The notes under the pieces were generated by a model. It saw nothing but the letters and a program-made list of their open reading frames with translations. It did no database searches and was not told the DNA's origin. A program made the translations under genes and the position numbers. Positions 18,359 through 28,851 of a stretch of DNA of 48,500 nt are shown one piece after another. Within the stretch, counting starts at the first letter, position 1. Every line of letters starts with the position of its first letter. This stretch comes from Symbiodinium natans (lineage: Eukaryota; Sar; Dinophyceae; Suessiales; Symbiodiniaceae): the NCBI GenBank assembly GCA_905221605.1, contig CAJNDS010000580.1, positions 761,776-810,275 on the forward strand, written 5' to 3'.

Positions 18359-21003
18359 GCCGGGAACCCCAGAGCAGAGGTTTAGGGTTTAGGGTTTAGG
18401 GTTTAGGGTTTAGGGTTTAAGGCTTAGGGCTTAGGGTTTAGGGCTTAGGGCTTAGGGTTTAGGGTTAGGGTTTAGGGTTTAGTGGTGGGTGTTGAGGGTT
18501 TGGGGTCTGGGGGGGGGGGGGGGGGGGCGGGGGTTGAAGGGTTTGAGGGTTTAAAGAGGGCTTAAAGGGGTTTTAGGGGTTCAGGGTTGAAGGATTGACA
18601 GGTTTAGGCCTCAATTGTCTAGGTGTTTAAGATACTAGGACCCAAAGCAAGCCCTTATTCCCTTTTTTAGGTCCCCGTATACACTCCTTTAAACCAAAAA
18701 GGGTACCCTTCTTATTTCTGTGTTGCTCTTGGGGCACACTGCACGATGCCGTGGAGCGGCAGTCGCATCACACTGCTCGCGGATTCATGTGGACAGATGC
18801 CATACCCTCTAAACCCTGGACCCTACAGGGTTTACTTAGAGTTGGGGTTGAGGACTTAGGGTTTAGGGTTTAGGATTTAGGGTTTAGGCTTACACCTAAA
18901 CCCTGAGCTTGCTACCTTGGCAACCTCGCAGTTTGGGCGTCTGGGCTTGTAAAGGGCTTCAGGGCTTCTGGCATCGACATCCAAATCCAACGCGGTCCAG
19001 CATGAACCTGGATTTTATAGGGGTCGGAATACTTACGAGTAGTATTCCCTCATGCCCCCCCCTCCCCCCCCACCCCAACACACGATTGTATGTATTAGGA
19101 GCACCCTGATGAAGGAGTTACTGGGGAACCTAGGACAGGGGTGTAGCAGTCGCCTCGCTTTGCCGCGCAGATCGGAAGCACCTTGATCATCGTCACCTTT
19201 GGCTGCCGCCCCATCAGGGTTTCGGGTTTAGGAGTTTAGGGTCTACTAGGACCCGAAATGGTCCTTATCCCCGCTTTTATTCAGGGAACTGGCTCTCGTC
19301 TGCAAGCCCCTTCTTAAAGCAAAAAAGCCACCAAAAGTTTCGAGTGCACCATCGTCTCGAATCTGCCAAAGCCCGGGTAGTTTATTCCCCATCCCGGAAG
19401 AGTCGAAGGGGCGGTTCAGGGTCTAGAATTTGTTATTTAGGGTTTAGGGTTTAGGGTTCAGGGTTCAGGGTTCAGGGTTCAGGGTTCAGGGTTTAGGGTT
19501 TAGGGTTTAGGGTTTGGGTTTGGGGTTTAGGGTGTTGGGGAGCCCAGCCGACAATTCTTACGACGCAGGGGGAACTGGCCTCTGTGGCTGACTCCTCCAA
19601 ACACCCAACTTGTCTTGGGCATAATAGACCCTAAACCCTAAACCCTAAACCCTGAGCCCTGAGCCCTAAACCCTAAACCCTAAACCCTAAACCCTAACCC
19701 CTTAACCCTTAACCCTTAACCCTAAACCCTAAACCCTAAACCCTAAACCCTAAACCCTAAACCCTAAACCCTAAACCCTAACCCTAAACCCTAAACCCTA
19801 AACCCCAATCCCGCCCACCACCCTCTCCTTCTGTAGGTAGCCGGGTGTCGTGGAGCGCGCAGCGAGACCATGTCAGCCTCTGCAAAGCTGCAGAGCCTGC
19901 CGCCGCACCCCTGAGGTCTCGCCAAACAAAAAAACCCCCAAACCCCAAATCCGAAATCCTCACCGGCCGCGCCCCCCCCCCCCCCCCCCACCTCCCGCCC
20001 TTTATAGGGTTTAGGGATTGGGGTTTAGGGTTTAGGGTTTGGGGTTTAGGGTTTAGCGTTTAGGGTTTAGGGTCCCCTACTCCTCGGAGCTCGGCCTGAG
20101 AAGCCCCTGCAAAGGTTTTTTTTTCAGGAGGTCTTGAAGCTCCTTGAATATTAGAAGAAGGGTCGTACCCTCCAAACCGGCCGTTGGAAGCTCTTGAAGC
20201 ACCTAAACCCTAAGCCCTTTAGGGTTTAGGGTTTAGGGTTTCGGGTTTAGGGTTTCGGGACCCTAAACCTTCGAAACCCTAAACCCTTTAGGAGGCCCTG
20301 TGCCTCTGTTGCTTTGAAAAGGAAGGGTTTAGGGTTTAGGGTTTAGGGTTTAGGGTTTAGGGTTTATGGTTAAGGGTTTTGGTTTTGGGGTTTAGGGTCT
20401 TGGAGGCTTCCCAAGGAGCCTAGGCACCCTCCCAATTTTTCCCAAGTCCTTGTGGGCAAGGATCAGGAGATGCTCCTCCCCCCGCGCAAAACCTAAATAA
20501 TCCCTCGGAAGATTCAACGTATGACGTTCCCAAAATACGTAGTTCATGAGCAAGTCTTTCGCAATGCAGCCTTGACACTCCAGATCAAAATCAAGGAAGA
20601 GGCCCTCCGGCCGAAGACGGCCCCCAACGCAAACCACAATTGTGGGCATGTCTGCATAGTATCGCGTGCAGCCGGCCCATGTTACCCCCTTGCCAGGAAA
20701 AAAACACACCTTAATCCCCTGAAACTCCATCCTGAGAGCCGTCAGGTTTCATCTATATCCCCCTTGGGAGTTTTTTTCATTTTTGTTTAGTTAAAACCCA
20801 AGAGGATATTAACAATACTCTTTTTCTGAAGGTTCTAAAGAAAGTATAGCCATGAAGACCCTGCTACAAAGCCTTGCATTTTGGGCTTTGGTCTATAAAT
20901 CAAGTCTTTATGAATGAGGAAGTTTCTGGAAGCACGCATGTACTGCCGAGTCAAGTAAGAAAAAATCATATGATTCAATGGTTCAGGGTTTAATGTTTAG
21001 GGT

Positions 21004-21035
<32 letters not shown>

Positions 21036-22648
21036 GGTTTAGGTTCTGGGAGGGTGGGGTGATACCAGTTACATAATGATGTAACAGGGTCCTGCGAGTC
21101 GCTGGCCAGGCCAATCATAAACCCTGAGCCCTAAACCCCAAGCCCCACAGCCTAAACCCTACTAACCCTAAACCCGAAACCCTAAACCCTAAACCCTAAA
21201 CCCTGCTAACCCTAAACCCGAAACCCTAAACCCGAAACCCTGAATCCTGCGGGTAGAAGGCTTCGGGGTGTTTGGGGGGGCTGATGGGGCAGAGCTGACG
21301 TAAGCCTCAGGCTTGGAAACACGGGAACCCTAAACCCTAAGCCCTAAACCCTAAACCCTAAACCCTAAACCCAACATCAGGGTCCCTAAGCCCCTGCATT
21401 CAGAATGCTGAAGGCGAGATCATCCCGCAGTCGGTTTGCTACAAGCTGGGGCCTCTGCATGGCTTGGGGGTGTAGGGTTTGGGACTTAGGGTCTCCGGTT
21501 AGGGTTTAGGGTTTAGGATTTAGGGTTTAGGGTTTAGGGTTTAGGGTTTAGGGTTTATCGTTTAGGGTTTAGGGTTTAGGGTTAGGGTTTAGGGTTTAGG
21601 GCTTGGGGGTTTTAGGGTTTGGGGCTTAGGGTTTAGGGTTTAGGCTTGGGGGTTTCAGGGTTTGGGTTTAGGGTTTAGGGTTTAGGGTTTAGGCTTGGGG
21701 GTTTTGGGGTTTGGGGCTTATAGGGTTTCAGGTTTAGGGTGCAGGGGTTAGGGTTTAGGCTTTGGGGTTGGGGCTTCAGGCTTAGGGCTTAGATTCCTTC
21801 TCTGGGGCAGACCCTAAATCCAGGGAAAACTCCAGTCCCAACCCTAAAGCCCGTAGGCCCCCAGTCCCTAAACACTGAACCCTTTTAGGGTTTAGGGTTT
21901 AGGGTTTAGTGTTTAGAGTTTAGGGTTTAGGGTTTAGGGTTTAGGGACACACCCCTGCACCCCACCTACACCCACCCCCCTACACCCCAAAGTGCTTCCC
22001 TTGACGCAACAGCTGCAGGGCTCGACTTCAAAAGACCCCGAACCCTATAAACCTAGAGCCCGAAACCCTAAACCCTAAGCCTAAACCCTACACCCCTAAC
22101 CCTTAAGAGGCCCAAACCCTCAAAGCCCAAACCCCGAGCCCCTAAGCTCTAAACCCTAAACCCTTACGCCCTACACCCTAAGCCCTAAACCTTACGGCTC
22201 AATGACTAAACCCCTAGGCCCTATAAACCCTAAACCCCAAAACCCTAAATCCTAAGCCCTCAGACCCTACTAACCTTAACGCTACAACCATAAACCCCTC
22301 GGCCCTTAAAAACCCTGAGCCCTACGGCTCAAAGACCTAAATCCCTAAAACCTAAGCCCTACACCCTGAACCCTAAACCCTACAGCTCAGTGACTCAACC
22401 CCTAAACCCCAAAACCCTAAACCCCAAGCCCTACACTAAACCCTACACCCGAAACCCGAAACCCTAAACCCCAGAACCCTAAAACCCCACGGCTTGAAGA
22501 GAAAAGACCGAGGCACGGGCTCCGAATCGGCGCCGCATTGGTGGCCGCCTTGGGACGGTGTAGGGTTTAGGGTTTAGGGTTTAGGGTTTAGGGTTTAGGG
22601 TTTAGGGTTTAGGGTTTAGGGTTTAGGGTTAGGGTTGGGGTTTGGGGT

Positions 22649-22694
<46 letters not shown>

Positions 22695-25600
22695 GGTGGA
22701 GGTTCGAAAGCTCCTTGAGACGGTTCTGGGTTTCTTGAGCCGAACCCTGAACCCTGCACCCTAGACCCCAAACCCTAAGCCCTAAACCCAAAGCCCTAAG
22801 CCCTAAACCTGAACATCCAGCAAAGCCGGGTGTAGGGATATAGAATAAGGGGGGGGGGGGGTTAGGGATATAGAATATTGGGGGGGGGGGGGGTTGAGTT
22901 CATGGGGTGTCGGCGGGCGTGTGCGGCGTTAAGGGCTTGGGTTCATGTTTTGGAAGTTGAGGGCTCTGAGAGTGGGGAAGTGTGAGTGTGAGTCGTGGGT
23001 GCGAGTCGTAAGTGTGAGTGTGAGTGTGAGTGAGAGTGAGTGCGAGTGTGAGTGTGAGTGAGTGAGAGTGAGCGAGAGCGAGTGTGTGTGAGTGTGTGAG
23101 TGTGTGAGTGTGTGAGTGAGTGAGTGAGTGAGTGAGTGAGTGAGTGAGTGTGTGAATGTGTGTGTGTGTGTGTGTGTGTGACAGTCTTTGCGTGTGTAAC
23201 TGCAACTGAAACTGAAACTGCATGTGTTGGTTTGAGGGAACTTGTGAGGGAGTCCATTTTCATTATGCCCGTTGCGAGTGCCACAGACCCTAACTCTAAG
23301 ACGAAAGCCGAAATCCGAAGCTTTCAATCGCAGACGACGGTTTAGGCTTACATCTCTTGGTTCTACAAGTGCTTAAAGCCCAAAGACCTAAAACCTACAA
23401 ACCCCTAAGCCCTAAACCCTAAGCCCTAAGCCCTAAGCCCTAAGCCCTAAACCCTAAACCCGAGGTCCCCTTTGTGACGTTCTTTTGGTACCTGCTGCTG
23501 CCTGCCGTGGCCTAAGACCGGCTTGAGGATTCTTGAAGCACCCCTGGGCCCGAAGTGGCTGCAGGGTTTAGGGTTTAGGGTTTAGGGTTTAGGGTTTGGG
23601 GTTTAGGGTTTAGGGTTTAAGGGTTTAGGGTGTAAGGTTTAGGGTTTAGGGCCTAGCGCTTAGGGTTTAGGGGAAGCCCCAAGCCCTGAGCCCCTAGAAC
23701 CCCAAAACCCTGAAGCCTAAAAGCTAAGACCTGAATCCATGGAGCCCTGTAAATCCAGGATGCAGGCCCTTAGAGTTTAGGGTCTGTCACGAAACCCTGA
23801 ACTCCCCCAAGCTCCCTAGAAGACCCGCACCCTAAACCCTATGAACCTTAAACAGACCCTAACCCCTTTAGAGCCTGAGCACCACACCCCTGGGTGTAGG
23901 TACACAGTGCCGGAACCCTCTAGGCGGTGCCCCTGCAACAACGTTTTTGTGTTGTCCCCCCCCCCCCCCCCCCCCCGCGCGGCATGGAGCTCCACAGCCT
24001 ACGGAAAGTGCAGCCTCTCCAGGGGATACCAAGGGCGGGGCTAAACCCAAACACCCTAAACCCTAACACCTCAACACCCCAACACCCTAACACCCTAACA
24101 CCCTAACACCCTAACACCCTAACACCCTAACACCCTAACACCCTAACACCCTAACACCTAACACCCTAACACCCTAACACCCTAAACCTTAAAAACCAAA
24201 ACCCTATAAAACCCTTTGTGTTAGCTCTGGGAGCTGGCGTATCCAAAGAACCCATAGTACCCTGAACCCGTACTACCCCCAAAACCCCCAAACCCGAGCC
24301 CTCAACCTTACAAACCCCAAACCCCAAGCCCCAGGCCCTAAACCCCAAACCCCAAACCCTAAACCCCAAACCCTAAACCCTAAACCCTAAACCCTAAACC
24401 CTAAACCCTAAACCCTAAACCCTAAACCCCAAACCCCAACCCTAAACCCTAAACCCCAAACCCTAAACCCTAAACCCTAAACCCTAAACCCTAAACCATA
24501 CATACTACCTTGACAATTTAGGGGTTACGACTTGAGCACCAGGTGGCAAAGCCATTGGCGCTGGTCTTGGATTGCCTCTTCGGGGAGGAGATGGGGCAGG
24601 CGGCCTCCTTAAGCCATGCCCTGAAACCCTAAGCTCGATCGGGTTTAGGGTTTAGGGTTTAGGGTTCAGGGTTTAGGGTTTAGGGTGTCAGGTTTAGGGG
24701 TCAGGGCTTAGAGTTTAGGGTTTAGGGTTTAGGGTTTAGGGTTTAGGGTTTAGGGCTTAGGGTTTAGGGTTTAGGGTTTAGGGTTTAGGGACTTTTGTTT
24801 GGAAAAGCTTCCTTGAAGAGGAGCGCGAGACTTCTCACGAAGTCAACAGCAGCCCTATGCCCCCAGCCAAGTTCCCCTTTTTTTCATGGTTTTTTTTTTG
24901 GTTGCCGCCCCCCCATGAAAACCTTCTGACTGTCGGATTGGGATGGGAGGAGACCTGAAGACCCTAACCCTGTAAACCCCGCACCTTTCGGGAACCCGTG
25001 CCTTTGTCGGTTGTCAGTCTGCCGCTGGTTTCGGGGTTTTTAAACCCTAAACCCTAAACCCTAAACCCTACACCCTAAACCCTAAACCCTAAACCCTAAA
25101 CCCTAAACCCGCAGGTGCTGGACCGGCAGCAGTTCATGACACTCATCGACTACCAGCGGAAGCTCGCCCCGCATCTGCTGACAGAGCAGGAGGCATGTGA
25201 GTGCTATTGAGGGTTTAGGGTTTAGGGTTTAGGGTTTAGGGGGGGCCTTGGGCTTGAGGCTGTTTATCAGGGTTCAGGGTTTCGGAGCGCTGTTAAGGGT
25301 TGGGGCCTTGGGCTTTAGGCTGTTCATCAGGGCTTGGGGTTTTAGGGTTCTTGGTAGCTCACATAGCCCCCAAACCCGGAACCTTCAAGCCGACACCCTA
25401 TCCCCCTCAGTAACCCCCCCCCCCCCCCTCCCACCCCCCTCAAACAAAAAGCCTCAGATGGCTTAAGAATGTCGAAGTCGCAGAAGCCAGGCCGGTCTTC
25501 GTGCAGTTCTGTCTCACTGCAGAGTAAAGTGACAACCTCCCGTTATGAGACCCAATTCGCTCTAAACTCTCAACTCCCAGACCTCCTACACGCCCTGAGC

Positions 25601-26305
25601 CCAAAAACCCGAAAGCCTGTCTTTACGCATCTCTCCGCCGAGCACGTAGCGTTCAAGGAAGTGCCGCCCCTGAACATCATGAGCCCTTTACCATTCCTGG
25701 CGCATCTAGGGTTTAGGGGTATTGTGTTTAGAGTTTAGGGTTATAATCACTAGGTTTAGGGTTTAGGGTTTAGGGTTTAGGGTTTAGGGTTTAGGGTTTA
25801 GGGTTTAGGGTTTAGGGTTTAGGGTTTAGGGTTTAGGGTTTAGGGGTATTGTGTTTAGAGTTAGGGTTTAGCGTGAAGCCATGTGAGCTGATGCCTTTGC
25901 GGTTCGCGAACCTCAGTTGCTCAACCCCAAACTCTCCATGGTCACTGTCGCTGCCTAAAGTAACCTAAGGACCTAGAAAATGATGATAAAATCATTGGTT
26001 CTCTTTGCTTTATCAACCAACACGGTAGAAAGCTTGGTCAGAGGATGGTACACCCGATCCTGCGCTTAAGTCACACTGAGTGACTCTCGGGCTTTGGGCA
26101 AGTACATACCTGACCCCTAAACCCCAATCCCTTGAACCCCGAAACCTTTAAACCCCTAAACCTTGCCTTATCATAAGCACTCGACCCCGTAGCGAGATCC
26201 TGACCCGACTGCGAGCACACATCAATGCATGAGCCATGGGTTTAAGGCCATCAATTTTGGGGCAATTAAATCAGCAATGCACACTGTCACTGAACCCCTC
26301 ATCAA
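18303..26305 (+). CDS. CNNM/CorC-type (DUF21) transporter, eight exons, partial
   Basis: Exons 18303-18358, 19171-19201, 21414-21456, 22513-22540, 23465-23506, 24543-24617, 25115-25192 and 26247-26305 join without a frame break into about 132 residues. In order they give a membrane helix (YMAILMAEFW), the family motif GEIIPQSVC, a second helix (VPFVTFFWYLLLP), the KPLALVLDCLFGEEMG segment and the start of the cytosolic CBS-pair region (LTEQEAINFGAI). Known CNNM/CorC proteins transport or regulate Mg2+ at membranes and show the same order. The first DUF21 helix and the CBS domains were not found, so the model is incomplete at both ends. Introns of 0.5-2.2 kb consist largely of telomere-type arrays and small elements. 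Donors are GC (5), GT (2). Family assignment is strong; exon edges are good to a few bases. Confidence 0.85.
18380..18530 (+). repeat. TTTAGGG/CTTAGGG array in CNNM intron
   Basis: Intronic G-strand array with CTTAGGG variants, closing in a poly-G tract (18510-18527). Confidence 0.9.
18633..18735. mobile_element. MITE B-like element in CNNM intron
   Basis: Shares CCCTTATTCCCTTTTTTAGG, the central CCTTTAAACC and AAAGGGTACCC with other B copies; its ends are diverged. Open islands after it (18740-18797, 18907-18947, 18963-19019) are intronic and are not taken as exons. Confidence 0.5.
19171..19201 (+). CDS. CNNM exon 2
   Basis: After CGCGCAG it reads IGSTLIIVTF plus one base; the split glycine codon is completed by the next exon to give TF-G-EIIPQ. 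GC donor. It is only 31 bp long. Confidence 0.8.
19202..21413 (+). other. CNNM intron of 2.2 kb with exon-like islands and MITE K
   Basis: Contains CCCTAAA arrays (19628-19800, 21318-21372), TTTAGGG arrays (19437-19530, 20219-20260, 20324-20370) and a MITE K copy (20752-20849, ends CTATATCCCCC / AAGTATAG). It also holds several open islands, e.g. 19279-19377, 19569-19611, 19837-19916 and 20505-20745. The last is open on both strands, over 100 codons on the minus strand, and may be a pseudogene or nested gene. Since exons 2 and 3 join perfectly, these islands are probably not part of this gene; they show how often islands mimic exons. Confidence 0.7.
21414..21456 (+). CDS. CNNM exon 3 with GEIIPQ motif
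   Basis: After GCTGAAG it reads (G)EIIPQSVCYKLGP. GEI(I/V)PQ is the most conserved motif of the CNNM/CorC membrane domain. GC donor after CT; the leucine codon is completed by exon 4. Confidence 0.85.
21457..22512 (-). repeat. telomere-type sequence filling a CNNM intron
   Basis: TTTAGGG arrays with several CTTGGGGGTTT variants (21495-21790), a short TTTAGGG array (21886-21945), then strongly diverged CCCTAAA/CCCTACGGCTC sequence (22040-22490). An exon-like piece at 21991-22033 (LPLTQQLQGSTSK) lies inside the intron and is not used. Confidence 0.85.
22513..22540 (+). CDS. CNNM exon 4 (28 bp)
   Basis: After ACCGAG it reads HGLRIGAAL, matching the family segment that follows the GEIIPQ helix (HGLAVGA in animal CNNM). 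GT donor GTGGCC. Its first bases GCACGGGCT nearly repeat the start of the preceding intron, GCATGGCT. Confidence 0.8.
22541..23464 (+). other. CNNM intron: TTTAGGG/GGGTTGA arrays and (GTGA)n microsatellite
   Basis: A pure TTTAGGG array (22559-22629) changes abruptly into a GGGTTGA array (22640-22697). Two poly-G tracts lie at 22850-22894. GTGA/GT/GAGTGT microsatellite covers 22978-23180. A CCCTAAG/CCCTAAA array (23402-23460) precedes the next exon. The His-Thr-Ser open frames on the minus strand are microsatellite readings. Confidence 0.85.
23465..23506 (+). CDS. CNNM exon 5, membrane helix
   Basis: After ACCCGAG it reads VPFVTFFWYLLLPA, a hydrophobic helix, and ends at GTGGCC. The following exon starts GTGGCA. 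Confidence 0.85.
23507..24542. other. CNNM intron: arrays and variant ACACCCTA array
   Basis: TTTAGGG array at 23565-23670, poly-C at 23957-23976, an 8-bp ACACCCTA array at 24050-24182 and CCCTAAA/CCCCAAA arrays at 24310-24497. Small open islands (23541-23567, 23999-24040, 24225-24256) are intronic. Confidence 0.85.
24543..24617 (+). CDS. CNNM exon 6 (KPLALVLD...GEEMG)
   Basis: After GCACCAG it reads VAKPLALVLDCLFGEEMG then QAASLSH. The P(L/I)xxxLD...LGxExG pattern is a hallmark of the end of DUF21. GC donor after CAT. Confidence 0.9.
24618..25114. repeat. CNNM intron with arrays of both orientations
   Basis: TTTAGGG array at 24638-24790 and CCCTAAA array at 25043-25110. The latter ends four bases before the exon, with ACCCGCAG as acceptor. 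Confidence 0.9.
25115..25192 (+). CDS. CNNM exon 7
   Basis: Reads VLDRQQFMTLIDYQRKLAP then HLLTEQE, matching the helix between DUF21 and the CBS pair in the family. It has strong codon bias and telomere arrays within about 30 bp on either side. GC donor (GCATGT). Confidence 0.85.
25193..26246 (+). other. CNNM intron with a 270-bp open island
   Basis: TTTAGGG array at 25752-25848, poly-C at 25416-25428. 25469-25738 is open from an ATG (MSKSQKPGRSSC...) but lies within the intron and runs into TTTAGGG sequence; it may be a relic or chance. 26190-26227 (EILTRLRAHINA) is another exon-like piece. 25900-26180 shows nothing else recognisable. Confidence 0.6.
26247..26305 (+). CDS. CNNM exon 8, last one found
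   Basis: After TTTAAG it reads AINFGAIKSAMHTVT(EPLI). Joined to exon 7 it gives LTEQEAINFGAI, like the xxEExxxxxGAL segment that leads into the CBS pair. It may end at 26291 (GA donor) or 26305 (GC donor). The expected MTP motif and CBS domains were not found downstream. Confidence 0.65.
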
Positions 26306-26346
26306 GCCCTAAGCCGAAAAGACCGCACCCTTGATTAAACCCTGAC

Positions 26347-26534
26347 TCCTAAACCCTAAACCCTAAACCCTAAACCCTAAACCCTAAACCCTAAACCCTA
26401 AACCCTAAACCCTAAACCCTAAACCCTAAACCCTAAATCCTAAACCCTAAACCCTAAACCCTAAACCCTAAACCCTAAACCCTAAACCCTAAACCCTAAA
26501 CCCTAAACCCTAAACCCTAAACCCTAAACCCTAA
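26347..26534 (-). repeat. CCCTAAA array, 27 units
   Basis: Nearly perfect C-strand units with a single CCCTAAAT variant. Confidence 0.95.
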
Positions 26535-26604
26535 ACCCAAACTCAACACACCATCGAGCCCGCACCGTGAACCCGAAACCCCAAACCCCGTGGCCATTGT
26601 CCAG

Positions 26605-26980
26605 CCATGCAGCCTGCGCAATGCGGCCGCTGCTCCTTGCCCTTTCCCGCGTGGCCTTTCGCCAGCCTCCAGATAATGTTGTTGTGAACTGTCGGGGCGT
26701 CTAGGGCGTCTAGGGTTTTACGGTCTTAGGGTTTAGGGCTTCAGGTTCAGAGCCCGGTTCCTGCCGGGCACTATCTGAGGCCCAAAGCCATGAAATCATA
26801 GAAACAAGGTAAGTGCGCGTCATGGTTGAACAGCCTCCAGGCAAGCAAAGCAAAACCTTCCTGTACATCGCATGCCTGAACCGTAAACCAAAAACCCTAA
26901 GCCCTGAACCCAAATCATGCCCGAAACCCGAAGCCGTAAACCCCGAACCCTTGAGGGAAGCCGTGGCCGCAAAGCTATAA
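26605..26980 (+). other. three candidate exons, one with a consensus GTAAGT donor
   Basis: About 26605-26700 reads HAACAMRPLLLALSRVAF then RQPPDNVVVNCRG. About 26750-26808 follows GGTTCAG, reads PGSCRALSEAQSHEIIET and ends at GTAAGT. 26832-26878 reads PPGKQSKTFLYIACL before a GA donor. They could belong to the CNNM 3' part or to another gene; no motif decides. Confidence 0.4.
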
Positions 26981-27112
26981 CTCCTATTTGCTTAAGAACC
27001 CCCGCCCCCCCCCCCCCCGCCCCCCCCCCCCGCCCCCCCAAAATAGCAAAACATATTCTTCCTTAGAGGGGTAATATTGGGACGATTATCGAGGGGCTCT
27101 TAAGCTCATGGT
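26981..27112. mobile_element. MITE family A, copy 6
   Basis: Left end CTCCTATTTGCTTAAGAACC, poly-C interior, GGGTAATATTGGGACGATTA core, degraded right end GGGGCTCTTAAGCTCATGG. Confidence 0.65.
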
Positions 27113-27770
27113 ACATAAGATGTACGCTGGTTAGCAGAGTTTTTCAGGGAGGGCTCCGAGTGTTCTAGACTCCCCGAACCTGCCCTTCCTCAAGGCAGCT
27201 GCCAACCAACTGGCGCTGCCCGTCCGCATGCGATGTAGGGTTTAGGGCATAGGGTCTAGGGTTTAGGGTCTAGGGTTTAGGGTTTAGGGTCTACGGTTCA
27301 CAATACCCCATACATTGCTGTTCCGTCACTCCGGGTAGGGTTTCGAGGTTTGGTGTTCAAGTGTTGAGGGTTTGGGGGTGGCAAGAATGACGGGTTGATC
27401 TAAGTCATGGGCACGTGTTTGCGAACTCACTACAAATTCAAAGAGTACATGCTCTGTTAAAACAAAGAGAAAGAACCCAACTAACCCTAAACCCTAAACT
27501 TACATGCCGCTTTATGGTGGGCTCAGGTTTCTGGTGCGTTCTGAACTGGAAGGTGGGTGGAGTTGAGTATAGGTTTATAGGGTTTAGGGTTTAGGGAGTA
27601 GATTTGTTTTTGGATGTAGGGGTTGGGGTTCAGGATTTGAGAGCGGGCCCCATTTCAGGCCTTTTTGTTCATACGACTTGCTTTCTTTTTTGTGGTGTTG
27701 TGATATTCCGAAAAGGAAGCCGGATGTGAGGGACACCGGAATACTGTGAGCAGATAGCTTTTCTTTTCAG
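27113..27770 (+). other. candidate exons between short arrays
   Basis: About 27150-27231 follows TTTTTCAG and reads RAPSVLDSPNLPFLKAAA then NQLALPVRM. 27404-27457 reads MGTCLRTHYKFKEYML. 27660-27693 reads AFLFIRLAFFFV. 27716-27746 reads EAGCEGHRNT before GTGAGC. Short TTTAGGG arrays lie at 27236-27290 and 27572-27596. Confidence 0.35.
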
Positions 27771-27812
27771 GAGTTCCCGGGTGACTTCTGGCAGAAGCAG
27801 CTCCAAAATTAA
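27771..27812 (+). CDS. candidate 3'-terminal exon
   Basis: After TTCTTTTCAG, a strong acceptor, the frame reads EFPGDFWQKQLQN and meets TAA at 27810-27812. If real it ends a gene whose earlier exons lie in 26600-27750. Confidence 0.4.
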   Translation, partial: EFPGDFWQKQLQN

Positions 27813-28120
27813 GAAATCACCAAACCGAGGGCCGTTTAAAGGGGGCCCCTAGTTTTGAACATTCTTCCCCCCCCCTTCCCCCCCCTTCCCCCCCCTTCCC
27901 CCGGCCGCCCTTCTTATGCTACGGCGCTTGCTTTTTTGGAACCCCGGCCCCCGCCCCCACCGCGCGGGGCACAGTACTGTTCGCACGCATGGTTTCACGG
28001 GCGAAGCCCCAAGCCCTAAGCCCTAAGCCCTAAACCCTAAACCCTAAACCCTAAACCCTAAACCCTAAACCCTAAACCCTAAACCCTACACCCTAAACCC
28101 TAACCCTCGGCTTCCTGTAA
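27813..28120. repeat. CCCCCCCTT minisatellite and CCCTAAA array
   Basis: Four CCCCCCCTT units at 27866-27903; CCCTAAG/CCCTAAA array at 28010-28107. No gene seen. Confidence 0.85.
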
Positions 28121-28850
28121 GAGGCTCTGTATGGCAACTCTGCAACTCTTTGGACTGAACGGCCTCCCAAACACTTCCGCCGTTAAATGGGAGCCCTCTC
28201 CCCACCCCCCGAGCGCTAAACCCTAAACCCTAAACCCTAAACCCGAGACCCCAGACCTACACCCTAAACCCCCCTAAACCCCAAACCCCAAACCCTAAAC
28301 CCTAAACCCCAAACCCTAAACCCTAAACCCACTCCTGGACGCCTTAAAGCCCAAAAAGCCGCCTGCCCGAGGCTGCCCGACTGCACGCATGAAATCTGCC
28401 CGTCCACGAAGTACGATGACGACGCCTGGAGCTCCCGGACGTTTGGGGTGTAGGGTTTAGGGTTTAGGGTTTAGGGTTGACGGTTTAGGGTTTAGGGTTT
28501 ACGGTTTAGGGTTTAGGGTTTAGGGTGTAAGGTTTAGGGTAGGGTGTGGGGTTGGGGGGGGTACTATAATCCCAATTAAGGACTCCTAGTATCAGGGGGG
28601 AACATCCCAAGTGTAGGGTTAAAGTTCAGGGCTTAGGGGCTTTCAAAGATCGGGCTTGAGATTTGATATCAGGCGGGGTTTAGGGACTAGGGGGTTTAGG
28701 GTTTAGGGTTTAGGGTTTAGGGTTTAGGGGTTAGGGTCGGTGCTCCTTTCGGGGTGGGGGTTTGCAAGCCTCGCATGCCCAGCAGTTGGTTGCGGCCGCA
28801 AGCCCAAGCCCGGATCCCCAAAGGAGACCCTAATCCCTAAACCCTAAACC
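28121..28850 (+). other. candidate exons, arrays and half of a MITE C
   Basis: 28126-28181 reads RLCMATLQLFGLNGLPNTSA before GTTAAA. 28347-28447 reads PKKPPARGCPTARM then KSARPRSTMTTPGAPG. About 28770-28822 reads SHAQQLVAAASPSPDPQ before a GA donor. Arrays lie at 28213-28330, 28450-28545 and 28683-28735. 28556-28610 is the right half of a MITE C (TACTATAATCCC ... GGAACATCCCAA). Confidence 0.35.
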
Positions 28851-28851
28851 C

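Noticed and set aside
19279-20745. Exon-like islands as further CNNM exons
   Set aside because: Exons 2 and 3 join directly into the conserved TFGEIIPQ; inserting any of these islands would break the family motif.
22725-22745. Spliced-leader relic
   Set aside because: CTTGAGCCGAACC matches only the last eight bases of the complement of the dinoflagellate leader; too short.
22900-23327. His-Thr-Ser repeat proteins on the minus strand
   Set aside because: Three overlapping frames are open because the (GTGA)n/(GT)n microsatellite has no stops; the region is a CNNM intron.
25469-25738. 89-codon gene starting with ATG
   Set aside because: It lies inside a CNNM intron whose flanking exons join in frame, and its end is TTTAGGG sequence; kept only as an intronic open island.
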